Positions 32,272 to 38,647 of a stretch of DNA of 46,859 nucleotides are shown here, in pieces. The stretch covers positions 1-46,859 of the forward strand of contig CANQUG010000025.1 in assembly GCA_947626985.1 (NCBI GenBank), given 5' to 3'. Position 1 is the stretch's first letter; every line of letters begins with the position of its first letter. Position numbers and translations under genes: made by a program. This stretch comes from an uncultured Lachnospiraceae bacterium (GTDB taxonomy: Bacteria > Bacillota > Clostridia > Lachnospirales > Lachnospiraceae). The notes under the pieces were generated by a model that saw nothing but the letters and a program-made list of their open reading frames with translations, did no database searches and was not told the DNA's origin.

Positions 32272-33051
32272 ATGATCAGAGTGACTATTTTTAACGAATA
32301 CGTACAGGAACAGCTGAATAAGCGGGTATTTCCCTTTCAGGAAAAATGGAATGAGGAAGGTATCCGTCATATGGCGGCCCGTGCAGATGAGATTGCCGCT
32401 GCCCATGAGGGAAAAGCCATTCATGATACGCTGAAAGCCCTGGTAGAGGAGGACAGCGAGGTGGAAGTACGGCACATTGCCAATCTGGAGATGCCGGAGT
32501 GCGGTCTGACAGAAGAGGTTCTGGAGGATACGGACGTTCTTCTCTGGTGGTCTCATATCGCCCAGGAGGCTGTGCCGGATGAGGTGGCCATGCGTGTCAG
32601 GGATCATGTGCAGCGGGGAATGGGAGCCATGTTCCTTCATTCCGCTCATATGTGCAAGCCCATGCAGTTTCTGCTCGGCACCAGCTGTACGCTTCGCTGG
32701 CGGGAGGGAGACAGTGAGCACCTGTGGTGCTGCAATCCCACGCATCCCATAGCGAAGGGAGTGCCGGTCTGCATCTGGCTGGAGCAGGAAGAGATGTACG
32801 GAGAATTTTTCGATATTCCCAAACCGGACGAGCTGATCTTTATCGGCGGATTCAGCGGCGGCGAAGTGTTCCGCTCCGGCTGTGTCTGGAACCGCGGCTA
32901 TGGAAAGGTGTTTTATTTCCAGCCGGGACATGAGACCTATCGTTCCTACTTCCAGCCGGATATCCGCCGCATTATCCAGAACGGGGTGAGGTATCTGGCC
33001 AATCCGGAGCATCGTCAGGAGAAGCTGGAGTGTATCTGGGTAAAGGAGTGA
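32272..33051 (+). CDS. ThuA-domain protein
   Basis: This 259-residue cytoplasmic protein with a glutamine-amidotransferase-like fold belongs to the ThuA family, first described in trehalose/maltose/sucrose use in rhizobia. Visible family segments are VTIFNEYVQEQ at the N terminus, LLWWSHIAQEAVPDE, GAMFLHSAHMCKPM, HLWCCNPTHPIAKG and GKVFYFQPGHETYRSYF. Family members are found beside sugar ABC transporters and sugar oxidation or epimerisation genes, and their reaction is not settled. Here it stands alone, with its own promoter and terminator, between the kinase-side and regulator-side parts of the cluster. GAAAGGAG lies before the ATG. Confidence 0.85.
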   Translation: MIRVTIFNEYVQEQLNKRVFPFQEKWNEEGIRHMAARADEIAAAHEGKAIHDTLKALVEEDSEVEVRHIANLEMPECGLTEEVLEDTDVLLWWSHIAQEAVPDEVAMRVRDHVQRGMGAMFLHSAHMCKPMQFLLGTSCTLRWREGDSEHLWCCNPTHPIAKGVPVCIWLEQEEMYGEFFDIPKPDELIFIGGFSGGEVFRSGCVWNRGYGKVFYFQPGHETYRSYFQPDIRRIIQNGVRYLANPEHRQEKLECIWVKE

Positions 33052-33144
33052 CGGGGAATCCTGCGAAGGAGGAACTTAGCAAGGAAGTAACCTGACAAGG
33101 GAGAACCCTGACGAAGGAGAATCCGGCCAGGGGATAAGAAAAAG

Positions 33145-33174
33145 GGATGTCGGCATTTACCGGCATCCTTTTTT
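33145..33174. terminator. Bidirectional terminator between ThuA and regulator genes
   Basis: GGATGTCGG and CCGGCATCC pair over a 6-base loop with one G-U, followed by six T. The A-rich flank on the other side makes it usable for the convergent regulator gene, whose stop lies inside it. Confidence 0.8.
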
Positions 33175-33847
33175 ACGGAGTTTCCATAAGGTATCCGATC
33201 CCCCGCACGGTTTTCAGGGAAAGGGTGCTGCCCAGGGTTTTCAGCCGTCTCCGGAGAAAATGGATGTAATTGTCCAGATTCCCCATTTCCACGTCGCTGT
33301 CCATGCCCCAGACCCGGTTCAGAAGCAGTTCTCTGGTGAGCGTCTGGCCGGGATTGCGGAGAAAGATTTCCAGCAGATCTCCTTCCCGCCGGGAGAGAGT
33401 GCAGGTTTTTTTGTCCCTGGAGAGACTGTGGCTGTCCGGATCGTAGGAGATATCCCCCAGGGCCAGAACAGGGGAGTCGTTCCAGCTGCCGGGACGGCGC
33501 AGAAGGCTCCGAATGCGGGCCATAAGCTCCTCGAAGGCGAAGGGCTTCACCATGTAATCGTCCGCTCCGCAGTCCAGCCCGGTTACTTTGTCATTCAGGG
33601 TGCCCAGGGCTGTGAGAAAGATCACCGGGGTGGAGACGCCGCACCGCCGGGCCTCCTTCAGCACCCGGATTCCGTCCATGAGAGGCAGCATCCGGTCCAG
33701 GATCACCAGGTCGTGGAGGGATTCCTTCATATAATAGAGTCCTTCCTCTCCGTCGTGACAGATATCCACGCTGAAGTTTTCTTTTTTCAGACGATAAAAC
33801 AGGGAGGCGCACAGGTCCTGGTCGTCCTCGATTAACAGTATTTTCAC
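33173..33847 (-). CDS. OmpR-family response regulator
   Basis: This 224-residue regulator has a receiver domain (residues 1-118) with the acidic pair in LLIEDDQDL, phosphorylated D51 in LVILDRMLP, T79 in FLTALG and K101 in YMVKPFAF. A winged-helix domain (about 125-224) has LSRREGDLLEIFLRNPG and LKTVRGIGYLME. The GGAGAC before the ATG is a fair ribosome site. It most likely works with the kinase at 27633-29039, from which it is separated by two plus-strand genes. Its -10 box (TATAAT, 33943-33938) lies next to a long inverted repeat. The TTTAGAG direct repeats before two nearby transport units fit its expected binding site type. Confidence 0.92.
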   Translation of the reverse strand: MKILLIEDDQDLCASLFYRLKKENFSVDICHDGEEGLYYMKESLHDLVILDRMLPLMDGIRVLKEARRCGVSTPVIFLTALGTLNDKVTGLDCGADDYMVKPFAFEELMARIRSLLRRPGSWNDSPVLALGDISYDPDSHSLSRDKKTCTLSRREGDLLEIFLRNPGQTLTRELLLNRVWGMDSDVEMGNLDNYIHFLRRRLKTLGSTLSLKTVRGIGYLMETP

Positions 33848-33937
33848 GCTGATGTCTCCTTTTTTAGATAATATCCGGAAAGCGGAAGAGAACGCCGGTC
33901 AGGTTGGATGAGCGGTTCTCCTTTTCTTGCCGGTCTT

Positions 33938-33943
33938 ATTATA
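33938..33943 (-). promoter_or_regulatory. -10 box of the regulator gene
   Basis: The minus strand reads TATAAT. The position 17 bp upstream is TACCAT, a poor -35, lying inside the left arm of a large inverted repeat; an activator may be needed. A TTTTTTAGATAAT stretch occurs in the leader near 33860. Confidence 0.45.
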
Positions 33944-33951
33944 CCAGAATA

Positions 33952-34004
33952 AAATCCTCCATGGTATTTTCAATCTTACGAAAATACAAATGGAGGATTT
34001 TTTT
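33952..34004. repeat. Large inverted repeat upstream of the regulator gene
   Basis: AAATCCTCCAT at 33952-33962 matches ATGGAGGATTT at 33990-34000, and TATTTTC at 33965-33971 matches GAAAATA at 33980-33986, giving 18 paired bases around a small internal bulge and an 8-base loop. A T7 run overlaps the right end, so on the plus strand it looks like a terminator, although no plus-strand gene precedes it. Confidence 0.65.
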
Positions 34005-34050
34005 GGGTTTGCGGCCCGGGAAATCCCGTGATGCGGCAGCTGCGGAGGCG

Positions 34051-34270
34051 GGTCAGGATTGTAAAAGCTTGTAGAAAATTGCTTTCGCCAATCCGATACC
34101 TAAATTGATACGGTCAGGACTGTAAAAGCTTTTAGAGGATTGCTTTCGTCAATCCGATACCTAAGCTGATACAGTCAGGACTGCAAAAGCTTTTAGAGGA
34201 TTGCTTTCGCCAATCCGATACCTAAGCTGATACAGTCAGGACTGAAAAAGCTTTTTAGAGGATCTTTAGA
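34051..34270. repeat. 61-bp tandem repeat before the permease operon
   Basis: Three full units, 34061-34121, 34122-34182 and 34183-34243, and a partial fourth from 34244 share the pattern xAAAAGCTTTTAGAGGATTG, then CTTTCGCCAATCCGATACC, then GATACAGTCAGGACTG. Units 2 and 3 are nearly identical; unit 1 is more diverged. Units 2-4 each carry a TTTAGAG half-site (34131, 34192, 34254). The partial fourth unit runs into the operator/promoter. Confidence 0.9.
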
Positions 34271-34287
34271 GATTCCAGTGATAGAAT
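34254..34287 (+). promoter_or_regulatory. TTTAGAG direct-repeat operator and promoter of the permease operon
   Basis: TTTAGAG lies at 34254-34260 and 34265-34271, an 11-bp period. Exactly 10 bp later is TAGAAT at 34282-34287 as the -10. The arrangement is the same as at 29366-29399, and the 18 bases covering both TTTAGAG copies differ from that site at one position only. Confidence 0.7.
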
Positions 34288-34401
34288 ACTTCCAGCATCA
34301 AAGATAAAAATCTTCCGTATGGGCAGCTCTATATCGGCGGGTGGAATCTGCAGGGTAAAAAGCAGCTGATTTTAAGACAGCCGGAATCATTGAATTTCTA
34401 A
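34285..34401 (+). pseudogene. Possible decayed coding fragment in the permease leader
   Basis: A 38-codon open stretch without a start codon reads in part DKNLPYGQLYIGGWNLQG, which looks protein-like. A 65-bp-spaced echo, TGGAATCT followed by AAAAGCAGCT, appears at 34342 and 34407. It may be gene debris or part of another degenerate repeat. No family match. Confidence 0.25.
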
Positions 34402-34472
34402 TAAGATGGAATCTATAAGGTTAAAAGCAGCTTCCGGCAGCCGTGCCGGGGGATGGAACAGGGGGACAGTTC

Positions 34473-35372
34473 ATGAACAGAAGCAGATGGAAAGACGCCC
34501 GGATCCTTAAAAGAAGGGCCGGGTCCGGGAAAAAACAAAAAACGCAGTGGAAGGGGATCCTGTTTATTCTCCCCAGCTTCGCGGGAGTCTGCCTGTTCTG
34601 GCTGATTCCCTTCGGGGATGTGATCCGGCGCTCTTTCTACAGCGCTGTGAGCGGAAAATTTACCGGGATCCGGAATTACCTCACTGTCTTTTCCAATTCG
34701 GCCTTCCGCCTTGCGGCGGGGAATACTCTGAGGTTTTTCTGCATCTGCATCCCCATACTGGTAACCCTGTCTCTTCTGGTAGCGGTGGTCCTCACCAGGC
34801 AGAAGCGGGGAGGTCAGATGCTGAAAAGCATGTTTCTTCTGCCCATGGCCATTCCGGTGGCGTCGGTGGTGATCCTCTGGAAGCTTCTGTTCCACAGCCA
34901 TGGGCTCCTGAATCATCTCATCGCTCTGGCGGGCGGCCGGGGGCCGGACTGGATGAATACGGGGGCCTCCTTCGCCGTGCTGGTGGTCAGCTATGTGTGG
35001 AGGAATCTGGGATATGACGTAGTGCTGTGGACGGCGGGAATCTCCGGGATCTCCCAGGCCCTCTACGACGCGGCGAAGGTGGACGGAGCCGGGGAGTGGA
35101 AATGCTTTACCAGGATCACCCTCCCCAATCTGCTTCCCTCCCTGTTTACCATTGTGGTGCTGTCGCTCCTCAACGGGTTCAAGGTGTTCCGGGAGGCTTA
35201 TCTGGTGGCGGGGGATTATCCCCAGGAGGATATGTATCTGCTGCAGCATCTGTTCAACAACTGGTACCGTGATCTGGCTCTGGACAAAATGGCTGCCGCG
35301 GCAGTGATGACGGGGGCGCTGATTCTCGGACTGATACTGATATTGAAGAAGGCGTGGGAGGCGGAGGAATAA
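34473..35372 (+). CDS. Sugar-type ABC transporter permease 1
   Basis: This 299-residue membrane permease is of the MalF/UgpA type. Six helices are expected and visible, beginning with GILFILPSFAGVCLFWLIPF. The cytoplasmic loop that docks the ATPase is EAA-like: YDAAKVDGAGEWKCFTRITL. The basic N-terminal tail KDARILKRRAGSGKKQKTQ is normal for this group. The ATG at 34473 has GGGGGA 7 bases upstream; an in-frame GTG at 34443 has no good site. The next permease starts on the base after this stop. No sugar ATPase gene is nearby; Gram-positive sugar importers often share one (MsmK-type) encoded elsewhere, which would fit. The binding-protein partner is probably the gene at 29433. Confidence 0.9.
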   Translation: MNRSRWKDARILKRRAGSGKKQKTQWKGILFILPSFAGVCLFWLIPFGDVIRRSFYSAVSGKFTGIRNYLTVFSNSAFRLAAGNTLRFFCICIPILVTLSLLVAVVLTRQKRGGQMLKSMFLLPMAIPVASVVILWKLLFHSHGLLNHLIALAGGRGPDWMNTGASFAVLVVSYVWRNLGYDVVLWTAGISGISQALYDAAKVDGAGEWKCFTRITLPNLLPSLFTIVVLSLLNGFKVFREAYLVAGDYPQEDMYLLQHLFNNWYRDLALDKMAAAAVMTGALILGLILILKKAWEAEE

Positions 35373-36224
35373 ATGAAGATTCTGCACTGGTCCCGGATCC
35401 CGTCATTGCTTCTGTGGGTTCTGGGACTGATCAATCTCTTTCCCATTTTTTTTCTGCTGGTGGGATCCTTCATGGGAAAACAGGAACTGTCCCCGCTGTT
35501 GTCGCCTGTGCTGGGGGATGGGCAGGGATATGCCTCCTGGAAGCTCATGCCCCTGTATCCCACCATGCGTTCCTATGCGGAGCTCCTTCTGGACACTCCT
35601 CAGTTTTTTGTGATGTTCTGGAATTCCGTGAAGCTGACGGCGGGGGTGCTGCTGGGACAACTGATTTTCGCCACCACGGCGGCGTGGGGCTTTGCCCGGT
35701 ATTCCTTTCCGGGAAAGAAGCTTCTGTACACCATATACATTGCCCTGATGATGATGCCCTTTCAGGTGATGATGCTGAGCAATTATCTGGTTCTGGACCG
35801 TCTGGGTCTTATGGATACGCTGGCGGGCATCATTTTGCCCGCAGTGTTCTCCACCTTTCCCGTGTTTCTCATGTACCGGTTTTTTCAGGGGATTCCCGGG
35901 GCTCTTCTGGAGGCCGCGAGACTGGACGGAGCGGGGGAGGTGGCCATGTTTGTGCGGATAGGCGTTCCCCTTGGATCGCCGGGGATCATTTCCGCCATGG
36001 TGCTGGGATTTCTGGAATACTGGAATCTTCTGGAACAGCCCATGGCGTTTTTAAAGACAAAGAGTCTCTGGCCACTGTCCCTGTTTTTGCCCGGCATCGG
36101 CATGGAGCAGGCGGGACTGGCGTTCGCGGCGTCGGTGGTACTGCTGATCCCGGCGCTGTTTGCCTTTCTGGCGGGGCAGGACTATCTGGAACAGGGTATT
36201 ATTTCCACAGCGGTGAAGGAGTAG
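35373..36224 (+). CDS. Sugar-type ABC transporter permease 2
   Basis: This 283-residue permease of the MalG/UgpE type is the partner of the preceding one. Its six helices start with LLLWVLGLINLFPIFFLLVG. The ATPase-docking loop reads LLEAARLDGAGEVAMFVRIG, a good EAA motif. ATTAAWGFARYSFPGKK and MPFQVMMLSNYLVLDRLGL are typical MalG-family segments. The ATG directly follows the upstream stop with GGCGGAGG nearby, and the adaptor gene follows 3 bp later. Pairing with a HlyD-type adaptor in one operon is unusual for a sugar importer. Confidence 0.9.
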   Translation: MKILHWSRIPSLLLWVLGLINLFPIFFLLVGSFMGKQELSPLLSPVLGDGQGYASWKLMPLYPTMRSYAELLLDTPQFFVMFWNSVKLTAGVLLGQLIFATTAAWGFARYSFPGKKLLYTIYIALMMMPFQVMMLSNYLVLDRLGLMDTLAGIILPAVFSTFPVFLMYRFFQGIPGALLEAARLDGAGEVAMFVRIGVPLGSPGIISAMVLGFLEYWNLLEQPMAFLKTKSLWPLSLFLPGIGMEQAGLAFAASVVLLIPALFAFLAGQDYLEQGIISTAVKE

Positions 36225-36227
36225 GAT

Positions 36228-37568
36228 ATGAACAGAAAAAATCTGCTGAAATGGTTCGGAATGTTTTTTATGGCAATGCTGTTGTTTACAGTGCTGTCCA
36301 GAGCATCGGACTCTGTGAATGTGGCCCGGGTGAGTGTGAGCGGACTTCAGAATCAGATCATCGTCCATGAGGTCCGGGGGACGGGGAAGGTTCTGGGAAC
36401 CAGGGAGACGGCTGTGTTTGCCCCGGGGGACCAGCGCGTGGGAAGGATCCTGGTCCGGGAGGGTCAGACCGTACAGGAGGGGGAGCTGCTCCTGGTTTTG
36501 GAGGAGGATACCATCCTGCAGCGGATCGAAGAAAAAAAGACGGAGATTCAGGAGCAGAAGTGGAAGATTGAGGATCTGAAAAGCGCGGCGGAGTTAAACG
36601 GCGAGAAAAAGGAACAGGCTCTGAAGCGGGCGGAGGAAAATTACGAGACCACGGTGAAGAACGGAGAGATCAATCTGGCCAATGCCAGGATGGAGCTCGA
36701 TGTGGCGGAGCAGAAGCTGCAGATTTATTTCAACTCCGTGGCGTACGATTCGTCCAGAAGGGACGGGTCCAGGGAGCAGAGTCTTCGGGATGAGATCCGC
36801 TCCAGAGAGGAAGCCCTGGTTCAGCTGATCATGAGTACGGATCAGGAAACGCAGGAGGCTGAGCGGGCTCTGGAGGACGCAAAGATGGACTCGGCTTCCG
36901 ACAGCAGTCTGAGCACGGCCCGCAGTGAGCTGAAAGAACTGAGGAGAGAACTGAAGGAACTCCAGACCCTGAAAAAACAGGGAGGAGAGATCTGTTCACC
37001 GGTAAAGGGCGTGGTAAAAAGCGTGTCCGTCTCCACGGGCAGTTCCACAGGCGTGGAGGCCGCTATGGTACTGTACGAAACGGAAGGAGATTTTCGTATG
37101 ACCGGGAGTATTTCCGCGGAGGATCTGACCTACGTGGCAGCGGGAGACGGGATCGTGCTGAAGGGAAGCAGCGGAAAAAACATGGAGGATGGGGTGGTGG
37201 AGACCATCGGGGAGGATGAAACGGATCCTGCCGTCAGAATTATATCCGTTACGGTTCCGGCGGGAACATTTTCCATCGGAGAGTCTGTGGACTTTACTGT
37301 TTCAAAGAAGTCAGGACCATATCGTTCCTGCATCCCGCTGTCAGGTCTGTATGCGGAAAACAATCAGAATTATGTCTATGTCGTCGATACGGAGAACACT
37401 GTGCTGGGGGAGGTTCTCACTGCCAGAAAGGTGAGCGTGACGGTGACGGATAAAAATGAGCAGACGGCCGCCCTTGGGGAAGGCACGCTTTCCTCCGATC
37501 AGAAGGTCATCGTGGGCAGCAGCAGACTGATTGAGGATGGAAGCCGTGTGCGGCTGGTGGAATCATGA
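36228..37568 (+). CDS. HlyD-type membrane adaptor
   Basis: This 446-residue adaptor has an N-terminal helix (about 8-23) and then a lipoyl half with VGRILVREGQTVQEGELLLV. A long coiled-coil region follows (about 100-250), with many K, E and L in heptad-like order: EKKTEIQEQKWKIEDLK and LRRELKELQTLKKQ. The second lipoyl half is EICSPVKGVVKSVSVSTGS, then a beta-barrel part and a C-terminal domain with NQNYVYVVDTENTVLGEV. GGAGTAGG lies before the ATG. Its stop overlaps the next gene by 4 bp (ATGA). It is a third adaptor in the window, unlike the two in the MacB-like operon. Such adaptors usually work with exporters, so its place behind importer-type permeases is odd. Confidence 0.85.
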   Translation: MNRKNLLKWFGMFFMAMLLFTVLSRASDSVNVARVSVSGLQNQIIVHEVRGTGKVLGTRETAVFAPGDQRVGRILVREGQTVQEGELLLVLEEDTILQRIEEKKTEIQEQKWKIEDLKSAAELNGEKKEQALKRAEENYETTVKNGEINLANARMELDVAEQKLQIYFNSVAYDSSRRDGSREQSLRDEIRSREEALVQLIMSTDQETQEAERALEDAKMDSASDSSLSTARSELKELRRELKELQTLKKQGGEICSPVKGVVKSVSVSTGSSTGVEAAMVLYETEGDFRMTGSISAEDLTYVAAGDGIVLKGSSGKNMEDGVVETIGEDETDPAVRIISVTVPAGTFSIGESVDFTVSKKSGPYRSCIPLSGLYAENNQNYVYVVDTENTVLGEVLTARKVSVTVTDKNEQTAALGEGTLSSDQKVIVGSSRLIEDGSRVRLVES

Positions 37569-38581
37569 GCGGGAAGGAATGGGAGGTTTTCCGGAGGCGG
37601 GGAATCCCCCTGATCCGCTGGCTGGTGATTCTGATCTTATATTTCCTGGGGGTTCTTGCCTATGGGGAGATGCAGGAGCCATCGGGAATTCCTGTATTTT
37701 TCTCAGGGGAGTACCCTGCCCACAGCCGGGCGGCGGAGATTCTCCGGAGGGAGGAGGAGCTGGAGGACCGGGCGGAGGTATGCTTTTTTCAGGACTGCGG
37801 AATCGTGACGGTATCGGACGTAGAATATGGCAGGAGCTCCCAGGTGCTGCTGGGCGGCATTTTGGGGGACGGGACGGTTTATGACTGGCGCCTCAGAGGA
37901 TTTGCTCCCCAGGACAGGGAGGGCTGTGTGATCGATGAAGGTACGGCCGGTGATCTGTTCGGCGTGCCGGATGCCCTGGGGAGAAAGATTCAGTGGGGAG
38001 AGAAGGTCTATCAGGTGCGTCTGGTGCTTCCGTGGAAACACAGGGTCATGCTGGTCCATCCCACAGACGGGCAGAGCGTTTATACAAGGGTTTATGTCAG
38101 AAAAAAGAGGGGTGAAGCCGGGTCGGATACCGCTTCCAGGTTCCTCATGCGCCACGGGCTTTCGGGGAATGAGGCGGAGGAGCAGGTTTTAAAGGGAACT
38201 GCGGAAGGAAGTCTGTGGCTGCTTCCCTCCGGAATGTATCTGGCCCTGTTTTTTTATGCCGTTCGCATGAGGAGGAAGGGGGATTTCCGGATATGGACGG
38301 GAATTTCCCTGATGACGGCAGCCTTTGGGTTTGTCCTCATCTGGAACAGCGGCGGCCTGCCCGGGGACTGGATTCCGGGAAAGTGGTCGGATTTTCAGTT
38401 CTGGCCGGACCGTCTGAAAACAGTGACGGATCAGCTGAAGCTGAGGCTGATGATGCCGGATTCTGTGATGGAGGCGGAAAATACCATATGCGCCGTAAAA
38501 AGTATGGTTCTGTCGCTGACGGCTTTTTTTGTGTATGCTTTCGGGAAAAGGACTTGCGCGGAGGAGGAGAAGGAAGTATAG
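37565..38581 (+). CDS. Membrane protein with MacB-like periplasmic core domain, no FtsX fold
   Basis: I do not recognise this 338-residue protein as a named family. A helix at about 17-34 is followed by an outside domain of about 180 residues. Within that, CVIDEGTAGDLFGVPDALG, then GRKIQWGEKVYQVRLVL, resembles the MacB core-domain pattern of FtsX-type permeases. Three C-terminal helices follow (about 216-235, 245-263 and 308-328), but without the conserved FtsX sequences. The start overlaps the adaptor stop as ATGA, so the two proteins are probably made together and form a complex. It could stand in for an exporter permease or modulate the sugar permeases. The acidic CAEEEKEV tail is short. 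Confidence 0.7.
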   Translation: MSGKEWEVFRRRGIPLIRWLVILILYFLGVLAYGEMQEPSGIPVFFSGEYPAHSRAAEILRREEELEDRAEVCFFQDCGIVTVSDVEYGRSSQVLLGGILGDGTVYDWRLRGFAPQDREGCVIDEGTAGDLFGVPDALGRKIQWGEKVYQVRLVLPWKHRVMLVHPTDGQSVYTRVYVRKKRGEAGSDTASRFLMRHGLSGNEAEEQVLKGTAEGSLWLLPSGMYLALFFYAVRMRRKGDFRIWTGISLMTAAFGFVLIWNSGGLPGDWIPGKWSDFQFWPDRLKTVTDQLKLRLMMPDSVMEAENTICAVKSMVLSLTAFFVYAFGKRTCAEEEKEV

Positions 38582-38647
38582 TAAAACAAATTATGGCTGC
38601 AAAAGCCGCGCGGCCGGAAAGAATCCGGCGGTCAGACAGGAGGACAT

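Noticed and set aside
34051..34270. CRISPR array
   Set aside because: The 61-bp units are similar over their whole length, with no variable spacers, and no cas genes are present.
29040..34472. Mobile element that split the kinase and regulator genes
   Set aside because: No transposase, integrase, terminal inverted repeats or target duplication could be seen, so only the unusual order is reported.
34443..34472. GTG start for the first sugar permease
   Set aside because: No ribosome site lies before the GTG, whereas GGGGGA stands 7 bases before the ATG at 34473.
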